Shown here piece after piece: positions 18,151 through 26,183 of a stretch of 64,000 nucleotides of DNA. The stretch's first letter is position 1, and every line of letters starts with the position of its first letter. Source of the DNA: Micromonospora haikouensis (GTDB lineage: Bacteria > Actinomycetota > Actinomycetes > Mycobacteriales > Micromonosporaceae). The translations under genes were made by a program, and so were the position numbers. The DNA is taken from NCBI RefSeq assembly GCF_900091595.1, contig NZ_FMCW01000017.1, forward strand, positions 1 to 64,000, written 5' to 3'. Under the pieces are notes generated by a model. The model did no database searches, was not told the origin of the DNA, and worked only from the letters and a program-made list of their open reading frames with translations.

Positions 18151-19160
18151 GCGGCGGCTCCGGTGGTGGACGCGACCCCGGTGAGCAGGTCGACCACGGC
18201 TGCCGTGATGGGCAGCCCGGTCTCCTCCTCGACCCACAGGTACTGGCCGCTGGGATTGATCTCGATGTACACGTACCGGCTGTCGGGGGTGACGATCAGG
18301 TCCAGGGCGCCGTAGCACAGGCCGAGCGCGCGGGTCAGCGCCACGCAGCGCGCCGCCACGTCGGCGGGCAGGTCGTACGGGCTCAGTGGGGTGTTGCGGC
18401 CGTCCTGCCGCCGCCAGTCGTGGCGGGCGTGGTTGGAGCGCTGCGAGTCGATGGCCGCGGTGAACACCCGGTCGCCGACGACGGTGACCCGCAGCTCCAC
18501 CTGTTTGGGCACGCGGGCCTGGGCGATGAACGGGCAGTGCCGTACCCCGTCGACGTGTCCGATGTCGCGGTGGGTGACGGGCTCGGTGAAGCGCATCAGC
18601 TCGTTGCCGATGTCGGTCAGGCCGACCTGCTTGGCGATCAGCCGGCCGCCGGTGTGGCCGAACAGGTCGAGCACGGCGGCCGGGTCGTTGCCGACGACGG
18701 TGGCCGGCACGTCGAAGCCGAGGCGCACCGCGAGCTGGAGCTGGCGGACCTTCTGCTGGGCCCGCAGGACCACCGGGCGGGGCGCGGGCAGGGTCGGCAC
18801 CTCGGCGAGGGTCTCCCAGACGTCGCCGACGAACTGCCGGCTCTCCTCGGCCACGTACCGCGCGTACGGGTCGCCGAGGTGGGCGGGGGCGACCGGGTTG
18901 CCGGGGCGGCGGAACCAGACGGCCGTCACCGCGTCGAGGTCGACGACCTGCCGGGCGGCGGGGTCCGCGCCGGGGTCGGACGGGTCGGGGTGGCGCACGA
19001 GGGTACGGGTCAGCCGCCCGCCGCGGACGGCGACCGACAGCGACGCGCGGGCCGGCACGTCGGCCGGGTCGAAGCGGACCCAGGTCTCGCCGCGGCGGCG
19101 CAGCTCCACCTCGGCCGCGTCGGCGTGCACGTCGTCGGGGGCGGTCAGGATGAGGATCAT
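18147..19160 (-). CDS. ATP-grasp peptide ligase, graspetide-synthetase type
   Basis: A 337-aa RimK/MvdD-like ATP-grasp enzyme. VWFRRPG near residue 80 and the C-terminal metal-binding block EINPSGQYLWVEEETGLPI are signatures of ligases that make side-chain ester or amide crosslinks in ribosomal peptides. RLIAKQVG in the middle carries the ATP-binding lysine. ATG 19160 has GGAG 5 bases upstream. It is the first gene of the three-gene cassette and is divergent from a LuxR regulator. It would install macrolactone or macrolactam links on a precursor before export. The precursor, usually next to the ligase, is not visible. Confidence 0.82.
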   Translation of the reverse strand: MILILTAPDDVHADAAEVELRRRGETWVRFDPADVPARASLSVAVRGGRLTRTLVRHPDPSDPGADPAARQVVDLDAVTAVWFRRPGNPVAPAHLGDPYARYVAEESRQFVGDVWETLAEVPTLPAPRPVVLRAQQKVRQLQLAVRLGFDVPATVVGNDPAAVLDLFGHTGGRLIAKQVGLTDIGNELMRFTEPVTHRDIGHVDGVRHCPFIAQARVPKQVELRVTVVGDRVFTAAIDSQRSNHARHDWRRQDGRNTPLSPYDLPADVAARCVALTRALGLCYGALDLIVTPDSRYVYIEINPSGQYLWVEEETGLPITAAVVDLLTGVASTTGAAA

Positions 19161-19281
19161 GGAGGCTCCGGACGAGGTCGCCGCCGGGGGGGCCGGCGGG
19201 TGGCAAGCAGTGTCTGCCGGCGGGGGCCGGGGGGACACCGGGGAAATCCCGGGCTTGGACCCCGGTTCTACGCTCACCGGC
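19161..19281. promoter_or_regulatory. Divergent promoter region of the peptide cassette and LuxR gene
   Basis: These 121 G-rich bases must hold both promoters. TTGGAC (19255-19260) is a possible -35 on the plus strand, but the spacing to any -10 is poor. Neither strand encodes a short peptide with a double-glycine leader. An open frame on the plus strand runs from ATG 19159 into the LuxR gene, but that ATG overlaps the ligase start codon. Confidence 0.3.
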
Positions 19282-20703
19282 GTGTCTACCGAGATCGTGG
19301 CCGAGCGTCTCCTGTCGGCGGCCGACAGCGCCGACCCGGACCGGGCCGCCCGGCTGGCCTTCCGGGCGTTCGTCGCGCTGTCCCGCACCGCCGACAGCCA
19401 CCAGATGCTGCCGTTCCTGGCCCGCGCGCGGAAGGCACACGACGCGGTCCGCTCGCCACGGACGGAGCTGATCCACTGCACGCTCGCGGGCACCGCGGCG
19501 ACCCGGGCCGGCCTCGCCGACGGGCCGGACTACCTCGACAAGGCCCTGCGGATCTTCGACCAGAACGCCTTCGGCGACGATCCGGTGCTGGTCGAGTGCG
19601 CGCTGACGGCCGCGCTGACCCTGATGCGCCCGCAGGAGGCGCGGCGCTTCGCCCCGCTCGTCGCCGCCCTCGACCTGGCACCGCTGGACCGGGCCCGGCT
19701 GCTCGCGCTGATCGGCGCCGGTGACGCGTGGGCCGGCAACCTGGTCCGGGGGCAGGCCGAGCTGCGGGAGGCGGTGCGCCTCGCCGCGCTCTGCGACAGC
19801 CTGGACGTGCAGGCCGAGGCGACCTCGTGGCTGGCCAAGTGCGACGCGCTGCGGGGCGACCTGGACGAGGCGGCGGACCATCTCGACCAGGCCCGGGAGC
19901 TGGCCGCGCGGGTCGGTTCGGCCTGGGTCGCCCGGCATCTGCCCGAGTGCACGGTCGCGCTGGCGTTCGCGCGCGGCGACCACGACGCGTGGGTGGGGCT
20001 GCTCGAACTCGTGGTGGCCACGGACGCCGGCGTGACCGCCGGCCTGCAACACGAGCACCGCTGGGAGCTGGCGACCCACCACGCCCTGGCCGGCCGGCCC
20101 GGGCTGGCCGCCACCCTGCTCGCCGACGTCGCCGACCCGCCCGCCTCCTGGCCGGGCGGCCCGGTGCTGCCGGCGTGGCGGGCCTGGATCCTCGATCCGG
20201 ACTCGCCGGCGACCGCGGCGGCGCTCACGGCCGCGCTCGGGAGGCTGACCCGCCCCATCGAGCGGCTGCTGGCGGCCCGCGTCGCCTGGCTGCTCGGCGC
20301 GCACCACGGCCGCTCCGGGCGGCGCGGCGAGGCGGCCCGGCTGCTGGAGCAGGCGTCCGCCGGCTACGCCCGCGCCGGTGCCGCCGGCCTGCTCGCCCTG
20401 GTCCTCAAGGACCTGCGGCTGCTCGGCGGCCGGCCGCCCACCACCGGGCCCGGCGGCGCGGGCCCGGCCGGCACGGACCCGCCGCCGGCGCCGGCGTTCC
20501 CGGTCGCGGCGGGTCGGCCGGCGCTGACCGACGCCGAGGCCCGGGTCGCCGCCGCGATCGCCGACGGGCTCAGCAACCGGGAGGCGGCGCAGCGCCTGTT
20601 CGTCTCGGTCAAGACGATCGAGTTCCACCTGGGCAACATCTTCCGCAAGCTCGGGGTGCGCAACCGCACCGAGCTGGCCGCCCGCCGGGCGCGGACCGGC
20701 TGA
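19282..20703 (+). CDS. LuxR-family regulator with helical repeat sensor
   Basis: A 473-aa protein. Residues 1-380 are an Ala/Leu-rich helical array like TPR sensors of LAL/LuxR proteins, without a P-loop. A Pro/Gly linker follows, and the C-terminal LuxR helix-turn-helix starts at ALTDAEARVAAAIADGLSNR with recognition helix VKTIEFHLGNIFRKL. The GTG at 19282 is preferred; the frame extends upstream to ATG 19159, but that would overlap the divergent ligase gene. Its position back to back with the ligase makes it the likely cassette regulator. Confidence 0.82.
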   Translation: MSTEIVAERLLSAADSADPDRAARLAFRAFVALSRTADSHQMLPFLARARKAHDAVRSPRTELIHCTLAGTAATRAGLADGPDYLDKALRIFDQNAFGDDPVLVECALTAALTLMRPQEARRFAPLVAALDLAPLDRARLLALIGAGDAWAGNLVRGQAELREAVRLAALCDSLDVQAEATSWLAKCDALRGDLDEAADHLDQARELAARVGSAWVARHLPECTVALAFARGDHDAWVGLLELVVATDAGVTAGLQHEHRWELATHHALAGRPGLAATLLADVADPPASWPGGPVLPAWRAWILDPDSPATAAALTAALGRLTRPIERLLAARVAWLLGAHHGRSGRRGEAARLLEQASAGYARAGAAGLLALVLKDLRLLGGRPPTTGPGGAGPAGTDPPPAPAFPVAAGRPALTDAEARVAAAIADGLSNREAAQRLFVSVKTIEFHLGNIFRKLGVRNRTELAARRARTG

Positions 20704-20717
20704 GCCCGGTCCGGCAC

Positions 20718-20750
20718 GACGGGGCCCGGTCGAGTCTCCCGGGCCCCGTC
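20718..20750. terminator. Bidirectional terminator between LuxR and GH54 genes
   Basis: GACGGGGCCCGG (20718-20729) and CCGGGCCCCGTC (20739-20750) are exact 12-base inverted repeats with a 9-base loop. They lie in the 53-base gap between the two convergent stop codons. Confidence 0.75.
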
Positions 20751-20756
20751 GGCGGG

Positions 20757-22325
20757 TCAGCGGTAGCCGGCGGCCACCACGTTGGCCTGCACCGCGTTCT
20801 CCGTCGCGTCGGACGGGTAGCCGGCGACCATCGCCCCCTCGTAGAAGGTGCCGGCGCTCAGGTTCGCGCCGCCGTCGGGCTTGCAGCAGTCCCCGCCGCT
20901 GCCCAGGATGATGGCCCCCTGCTTCTTCATCGGGCTGTAGCCCGACGGGAGCGCGCCGTCCCAGAGCGTGTAGAGGCCGCCCGACTGGGCGTTGCTGCCC
21001 TTGATCGCGAAGCGGCTCGTGCCGTTGTTCTTCAGCGTCGCGGTGACGAACTTGCTGGTGAACGCCCGCTGGTTGGGGTTCCAGGAGCTGCTCCCGCCGG
21101 GGAACAGCCCCCATTCGAGGTCCGCCTGCACCCACGGGCCGGTGCCGGAGCAGCCGCCGAACCAGCACTGGGTGCCGAAGTTGATGGCGTCCATCGCCCC
21201 GGCGGCGTCGGCCTTCCTCGTCGTCTCGCTGTTGCCGTAGTCGAAGCAGCAGCCGTTGTTGACGTGGGTGCCGCTGGTCACCATGTACATGCCCTCGGGC
21301 GCGGCGCCGGTCGGCACCCCGGTCAGGTGGCCGTCGCGCCAGTAGCTGTTTCCGGGGTTGATGTAGAGCGAGTACGCCTTCGCGCCGCCCACCGTGAGCG
21401 ACTCCGAGGTCGCGACCGCCGGCTTGCTCTGCGGCGAGCCGGGCACCACGCTGGACCCCTGGTACCACAGGTCGTTGCCGCGCCCGGACTGGTCGTAGAC
21501 GACGGTGATCACGCAGGTCGTGCCGGCGCAGAACGAGTCCTGCGTCGCCGCGTTGGCGGTGCCGCCCGCGCCCGACAGGCCGATGTTGCGGGTCGTGTTG
21601 TCCGACGAGCGCCGCACCTGGTAGAGATTGCCGTTGTACGCCGCGTAGAGCGCCCGGGTCGTGCTGTGCGCCGCCACGCACGGGGTGCCGCCGGAGGCGT
21701 AGATGTCGCAGGGCCGCCCTCCGGTCGGCGGCGGGCTGGTCGTCGGCGGGGCGGTCGGCGACGTCCACTGCTGGTTGGCGCCGCCGTTGCACGCCCAGAG
21801 GATGAGCTTCGTGCCGTTGGCCGTGCCGGCGCCGTTGGCGTCCAGGCAGAGCCCGGACTGCGCCCCGGTGACGGTGCCGTTGGCGTTGACGTTCCACTGC
21901 TGGTTGGCCTGGCCGTTGCAGTCCCAGATGATGGCCGCCGTGCCGTTGGCGGTGCCCTGGCCGGAGGCGTCGAGGCACTTGTTGCCGTACACCGTGAGTT
22001 GCCGGCCCGACGTCCAGGTCCAGGTCTGGTTGGCGCCGCCCTGGCAGTCCCACAGTTGGGTCTGGGTGCCGTTGGCCGTGCTGGAGTTGGGGACCTCGAG
22101 GCAGCGGCCGGACTGGACGCCGACGATCGGGGCGCTCTGCCCCGGCTCGATGGCGGCCACCGCCGACGCCGCCTCGGCGGCCGGGAACAGGGCGGCGGGC
22201 GCGGCGGCGCCGACGACGAGGAGGCCGAGCAGCGCGCCGGCCAGGACGCCGAGGCGGCGCGGGCGACGCCGCCTCGGTACGGGTTCGCGGGCCGGTCCTG
22301 GCCCGCTGGGGGACGGAGTTCGCAC
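20757..22325 (-). CDS. Secreted GH54 alpha-L-arabinofuranosidase with N-terminal CBM13
   Basis: A 522-aa protein. A Tat/Sec-like signal (RRRRPRR then a hydrophobic stretch, residues 20-52) precedes a ricin-type CBM13 (about 65-188) with QxW repeats (QTW, QQW, QQW). After a Thr/Pro linker, the GH54 AbfB catalytic domain begins at PCDIYASGGTPCVAAHST (about 205). By analogy with the Aspergillus enzyme the nucleophile is E404 (DLEWGLF) and the acid/base D479 (GSGGD). It releases arabinofuranose from arabinoxylan, arabinan or arabinogalactan outside the cell. The GTG start has AAGGAG 7 bases upstream. It lies 42 bases after the GH-A glycosidase gene and shares its promoter and LacI operator. Confidence 0.9.
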   Translation of the reverse strand: MRTPSPSGPGPAREPVPRRRRPRRLGVLAGALLGLLVVGAAAPAALFPAAEAASAVAAIEPGQSAPIVGVQSGRCLEVPNSSTANGTQTQLWDCQGGANQTWTWTSGRQLTVYGNKCLDASGQGTANGTAAIIWDCNGQANQQWNVNANGTVTGAQSGLCLDANGAGTANGTKLILWACNGGANQQWTSPTAPPTTSPPPTGGRPCDIYASGGTPCVAAHSTTRALYAAYNGNLYQVRRSSDNTTRNIGLSGAGGTANAATQDSFCAGTTCVITVVYDQSGRGNDLWYQGSSVVPGSPQSKPAVATSESLTVGGAKAYSLYINPGNSYWRDGHLTGVPTGAAPEGMYMVTSGTHVNNGCCFDYGNSETTRKADAAGAMDAINFGTQCWFGGCSGTGPWVQADLEWGLFPGGSSSWNPNQRAFTSKFVTATLKNNGTSRFAIKGSNAQSGGLYTLWDGALPSGYSPMKKQGAIILGSGGDCCKPDGGANLSAGTFYEGAMVAGYPSDATENAVQANVVAAGYR

Positions 22326-22367
22326 GGGGTCACTCCTTCTGTCGGTGGTGGGGGGAAGGCGGGACGG

Positions 22368-24203
22368 CTACCGGCCCCAGATCCGCCACGTCTGGTTCAG
22401 CGGGCTGCTCTGGCCGACCGGTTTGCAGGTCCACTGCAGGATCCGCGCCTGGGCGGCGGTGGAGACCCCGTTGACGTCGACGCACTTGCCGCTGTGCCGG
22501 GCGACGAGCTGGTAGTCGTGGGAGTCGTTGCCGGCGTAGGTCACCCTGCGGAGGGTGAACTGCTGGCTGGGACTGTTCTGGCAGGTCCACTGCTGCACGG
22601 CCGCGCCGTCGGCGGTGGACGCCCCGCTGACGTCGAGGCACTTGCCGCTGCCCTGGTTGACCACGGTGTAGGTGTTGGCCACGCCGTCGACCGGGCGGAA
22701 GTTCCACAGTTGCTGGTCCCCGCCCTCGCAGTGGTACTGCTGCTGGGGGTTGCCGTCGGCGGCGCCCAGCCCCGTGTTGTCCAGGCACTGCTGGGAGTGC
22801 TGGGCCACCGCCACCGACTGGAAGCCGGCGTCCGAGGGCGGCAGCAGGGTGACGGTGTAGGTGTCGGTCTGGTTGCCGTACGGCAGGGTCACGGCGATGT
22901 TGTTGTTGGCCACGTTGACCACGCTGTTCGAGACCGTGACCGGCCCCTGCACCGCGCCGCCGCCGTTGTGGGGGATGCGCTGCGTGAGGACGCGCACCTG
23001 GTTGTTCTGCACGATGCCGCTGGTGGTGTCCAGCCGTTGCAGGTTGACGGTGAGGTTGCCGGTGGTGCGTCCGCCACCGACGAGGACCTTCGCCGCGCCG
23101 GTGGCCTTGGTGGCGTACGCGTCGTAGGACTGGCTGGCGGTCACCGAGACGGCCTGCCCGGTCTGCGAGGCGTAGTAGCGGTAGGCCCACCACTCGCCCT
23201 TGGGCTGGTGCTGGCCGGCCGAGTTGCGGACCAGCAGGTTGCCCAGGTCGTTGTGCAGGTTGCCGCCGCCGGCCCAGTTGGCCCGCAGGCCGTCCGCACG
23301 GGCCCGTTCCAGGCGCGCGATGTACCAGGCGCCGTCGGCCGGGTTCTGCTCGTCGGTCGCGCCGTACTCGTTGATCTGGTACGGCCGGGGGTGGGCGATG
23401 CCGCGCGGGTCGAGGGTGGCGTTGGCGGCGGCGACGTTGGCGACCGGGTCGCCCGGCAGCGAGTGCCAGCTGACGATGTCCGGCACGGTGTTGGTCGAGC
23501 GGACGAAGTCCAGGTACTGGTTCCAGAAGGCGTGGTTGGTCGACGGCACGCAGGCGCAGCTCGGCCCGACGATGAGCTGGTTGGGGAACTCCGAGCGCAG
23601 GCGCTGGTAGGTGCGCCGCCACAGTTCGAGGTACTGGGAGATCGGGCGGTTCCAGAAGATGGTGATGTTGGGTTCGTTCCAGATGTCCCACTGGACGGTC
23701 AGCCCGGCCGCCCGGACGTCGCCGATGAGCCGGGTGAGGAAGTTGTCGTAGTCGGTCCAGTTGCCGTTGTCGCCGGGGAAGCGGGAGATGCCGGCGCCGT
23801 CGGCGCCCCACAGGTCGTGCGGCAGGATGATGAACTGGCCGCCGAGGGCGGCGGTGCGGCGGGCCTGGGCGAGGGTGGAGTTCCAGCGACGGTCGTAGTT
23901 GCCGCCGACCCAGCCGCTGCCGGGCAGTTGCGCGCCGCCGGCGCGCATGTACTGGAACTTGACGTCGCGGTAGAAGTGGTCGGCCGGTCCGCTGGCGTTC
24001 TCGGTCATGCCGTAGATCCAGCCGGACGCCCGGTAGGTCGGCGTGCCGGTGGTCGTGGCGAAGTTGACGGTGATCGACTCGTCGGCGGCCCGGGCGGGGG
24101 ATCCGGCGACGGTCACGGCTGCGGTGGCGGCGAGCAGGCCGACCACGAGGCGGGCGACGAGCGCACGGGCTCCTCCTGGCCTGCGGCGGGACGGGGTTTT
24201 CAC
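22368..24203 (-). CDS. Secreted clan GH-A glycosidase (GH39-like) with CBM13
   Basis: A 611-aa secreted protein. The signal peptide (residues 1-39, ending SPARA-A) is followed by a TIM-barrel domain. Its likely acid/base is E177 in WDIWNEPN and its nucleophile E279 in YQINEYGA, both typical of clan GH-A. A strand-rich domain (about 370-460) follows, then a ricin-type CBM13 to the C-terminus with QLW, QQW/QQF and QTW repeats. GH39 is the nearest family I can suggest; GH30 or GH79 are not excluded. GTG 24203 has AAGGAG 6 bases upstream. It is first in a two-gene operon with the GH54 enzyme, so it probably acts on the same arabinose-containing polymer. Confidence 0.78.
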   Translation of the reverse strand: MKTPSRRRPGGARALVARLVVGLLAATAAVTVAGSPARAADESITVNFATTTGTPTYRASGWIYGMTENASGPADHFYRDVKFQYMRAGGAQLPGSGWVGGNYDRRWNSTLAQARRTAALGGQFIILPHDLWGADGAGISRFPGDNGNWTDYDNFLTRLIGDVRAAGLTVQWDIWNEPNITIFWNRPISQYLELWRRTYQRLRSEFPNQLIVGPSCACVPSTNHAFWNQYLDFVRSTNTVPDIVSWHSLPGDPVANVAAANATLDPRGIAHPRPYQINEYGATDEQNPADGAWYIARLERARADGLRANWAGGGNLHNDLGNLLVRNSAGQHQPKGEWWAYRYYASQTGQAVSVTASQSYDAYATKATGAAKVLVGGGRTTGNLTVNLQRLDTTSGIVQNNQVRVLTQRIPHNGGGAVQGPVTVSNSVVNVANNNIAVTLPYGNQTDTYTVTLLPPSDAGFQSVAVAQHSQQCLDNTGLGAADGNPQQQYHCEGGDQQLWNFRPVDGVANTYTVVNQGSGKCLDVSGASTADGAAVQQWTCQNSPSQQFTLRRVTYAGNDSHDYQLVARHSGKCVDVNGVSTAAQARILQWTCKPVGQSSPLNQTWRIWGR

Positions 24204-24251
24204 GGGCGGCTCCTTGGTGGGGCGTGGGGACGCACTCCGGAGGGCAGCGCT

Positions 24252-24267
24252 TGCGAACCGATTCGCA
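24252..24267. promoter_or_regulatory. LacI-type operator at the GH-A/GH54 operon promoter
   Basis: TGCGAACCGATTCGCA is a 16-base palindrome broken only at one central pair and centred on CG, the classic LacI-family layout. It overlaps the expected transcription start just downstream of the -10 (24271-24276) on the minus strand. It shares CGAAYCGRTTCG with the two sites at 24398-24422. The LacI gene at 26184-27197 is the likely reader. Confidence 0.7.
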
Positions 24268-24270
24268 GGG

Positions 24271-24300
24271 ATCGTAGGACCAGACGTCGATCAATGTCAA
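24271..24300 (-). promoter_or_regulatory. Promoter of the GH-A / GH54 operon
   Basis: On the minus strand TTGACA (24295-24300) and TACGAT (24271-24276) are separated by 18 bases, a near-consensus vegetative promoter. The transcript would start around 24264, inside the LacI-type palindrome, giving a leader of roughly 60 bases. Confidence 0.7.
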
Positions 24301-24363
24301 TGAAGTGACAAGGCGGTGACGACGCGGTTTCCCACCTGGTAGATCCGTCGCGCCCGGCGACCC

Positions 24364-24393
24364 TTGACCGCCGGCCATAGACAGACATATTTT
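24364..24393 (+). promoter_or_regulatory. Promoter of the GH63-like gene
   Basis: TTGACC (24364-24369) is followed after 16 bases by CATATT (24386-24391) or after 18 bases by TATTTT (24388-24393). This AT-rich patch stands out in the local GC background. Two LacI-type palindromes start 5-7 bases after it. Confidence 0.5.
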
Positions 24394-24397
24394 CGTC

Positions 24398-24422
24398 CGA
24401 ACCGGTTCGTCGAATCGGTTCG
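24398..24422. promoter_or_regulatory. Tandem LacI-type operators upstream of the GH63-like gene
   Basis: CGAACCGGTTCG (24398-24409, perfect palindrome) and CGAATCGGTTCG (24411-24422) are two copies of one motif with centres 13 bases apart. They lie 40-64 bases before the ATG at 24462. Binding there would block initiation or early elongation. Confidence 0.7.
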
Positions 24423-24461
24423 CCGACTGCGAAGCGTTCAGAGAAAGGGCACTCGCCGCCC

Positions 24462-26174
24462 ATGACCGTCGCCCCGTCCGGCCCGGAGTTCCCCATCCAG
24501 GACATCCCGTTCAGCTACCGCGGATCCTGGCTCGACGTCTCCCCGGTGATCGCCGAGAAGACGTACGCCGACGACCTGCACCTGGTCTCGCACCAGACCG
24601 GGCTGCACGCCGTGCTGCGCCTGACCCCCGCCGGGTCCGACACCACGGTCGTCGCCACCCCCACGCTGCTGACCTGGCGCGACGGCACCGGCCGGATCGA
24701 GGCTGGCTACGCCGGGCCGGACACCCTGCGGCTGCGGGGCCGGGGGCTCGGGCTGCGGATCGCCGCGGCGGCGGCCACCCTCACCCCGTTCAGCGGCACC
24801 TACCTCTACCTCGACCCGCTCGACGGCTCGCATGTGTTCACCTCGTACGAGACCGGCCGCCGCTACCGGGTCACCGTGCTCTCCGGCGCGCTGCGGCAGA
24901 CCGCGGGCACCGAGGCGCTCGGCACCGCCGACCGGTTCCTCGACCTCCCCGGCGACCAGCCGTGGGAGGTGGCGATCGAGGAGTACGAGACCGCGCGCCC
25001 GCCGTACGCCGCGCCCGTCGACTTCGACCGGCTGTGCCGCGACCGCAGCGCCGAGTTCGCCGCCTTCGTCGACGCGGTCGCGCCGTGGCGCGGCGCGGAC
25101 ACCCCGGCCGCCGACCTGGCCGCGTACGTGCTGTGGTCGGCCACCGTCGCCCCCGCGGGCTTCGTCACCCGGCCCGCCGTCCTGATGTCCAAGCACTGGA
25201 TGGACAAGGTGTGGAGCTGGGACCACTGCTTCAACGCCATCGCCCTGGCCGCCGGCGAGCCGGAGCTGGCCTGGCACCAGTTCCAGCTGCCCTTCGACCA
25301 CCAGGACGCGGCCGGGGCCCTGCCCGACTCGGTCACCCACTCCGAGGTCCTGCACAACTACGTCAAGCCGCCCATCCACGGCTGGGCCCTGCGGCACCTG
25401 CGCCACCGCCTCCCCGCGCCGCCGGACCGGGCGGCGCTGGCCCAGACGTACGACCGGCTGGCCCGCTGGACCGGGTTCTGGCTGGACGCGCGCCGGGCCC
25501 CCGGCCAGGACCTGCCCCACTACCAGCACGGCAACGACAGCGGCTGGGACAACGCCACCACCTTCGACGGCGGCCGGGTCCTGCAGACGGCCGACCTCGC
25601 CGCGTTCCTGGTGTCCCAACTGCGCTGCCTGGCCGACCTCGCCACCGAGCTGGGCGAGCCCGCCGGCCGCTGGTCCGCCGAGGCCGACCGGATCCGCGCG
25701 GCCATGCTGCGGGACCTGTGGGACGGCGGGCGCTTCACCGCCCGCGACCCGCGTACGGGGCGGCGGCGGGCGAGCCGCAGCCTGCTCGACCTGATGCCCG
25801 TCACGCTCGGCGCGGACCTGCCCGCCCCGGTCGCCGCCGCGCTGGCCCGGGGCGTCGAGGCCCACCTGACCACGCACGGGCTGGCCACCGAGCCGCCGGA
25901 CTCGGCCCACTACCTGGCCGACGGCTACTGGCGCGGCCCCATCTGGGCCCCCTCCACGGTGCTGGTCGAGGACGGGCTGCGCCGGGCCGGGCACACCGCG
26001 CTCGCCGACGAGGTCAGCCGGCGCTTCCTCGCCCTGTGCGAGAAGTCCGGCTTCGCGGAGAACTTCGACGCCGAAACCGGCGCCGGGCTGCGGGACCGCG
26101 CATACACCTGGACCGCCAGCGGCTATCTCATCCTCGCCGCCGCCCAGGAGCAGCGGCGGGCCACCGGCGGGTAG
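24462..26174 (+). CDS. GH63-like cytoplasmic (alpha/alpha)6-barrel glycosidase
   Basis: A 570-aa protein without a signal peptide. An N-terminal beta-sandwich (1-180, PFSYRGSWLDVSP) precedes an (alpha/alpha)6 barrel with SKHWMDKVWSWDHCFNA, GNDSGWDNAT (about 357-366, likely acid aspartate) and GFAENFDAETG (about 530, likely catalytic glutamate). These motifs match GH63 mannosylglycerate hydrolase/amylo-glucosidase relatives. It would trim imported oligosaccharides or alpha-glycosides in the cytoplasm. The start follows two LacI-type operators and is divergent from the secreted-enzyme operon, so the two transcription units are probably co-induced. Exact sugar specificity cannot be read. Confidence 0.78.
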   Translation: MTVAPSGPEFPIQDIPFSYRGSWLDVSPVIAEKTYADDLHLVSHQTGLHAVLRLTPAGSDTTVVATPTLLTWRDGTGRIEAGYAGPDTLRLRGRGLGLRIAAAAATLTPFSGTYLYLDPLDGSHVFTSYETGRRYRVTVLSGALRQTAGTEALGTADRFLDLPGDQPWEVAIEEYETARPPYAAPVDFDRLCRDRSAEFAAFVDAVAPWRGADTPAADLAAYVLWSATVAPAGFVTRPAVLMSKHWMDKVWSWDHCFNAIALAAGEPELAWHQFQLPFDHQDAAGALPDSVTHSEVLHNYVKPPIHGWALRHLRHRLPAPPDRAALAQTYDRLARWTGFWLDARRAPGQDLPHYQHGNDSGWDNATTFDGGRVLQTADLAAFLVSQLRCLADLATELGEPAGRWSAEADRIRAAMLRDLWDGGRFTARDPRTGRRRASRSLLDLMPVTLGADLPAPVAAALARGVEAHLTTHGLATEPPDSAHYLADGYWRGPIWAPSTVLVEDGLRRAGHTALADEVSRRFLALCEKSGFAENFDAETGAGLRDRAYTWTASGYLILAAAQEQRRATGG

Positions 26175-26183
26175 CCGGCCCGG

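Noticed and set aside
19159..19281. N-terminal extension of the LuxR protein, or a short precursor peptide from ATG 19159
   Set aside because: The ATG overlaps the divergent ligase start codon and the encoded stretch is Gly/Ala-rich without a double-glycine leader end or a core with crosslinkable residues. A GTG at 19282 leaves room for the promoters.
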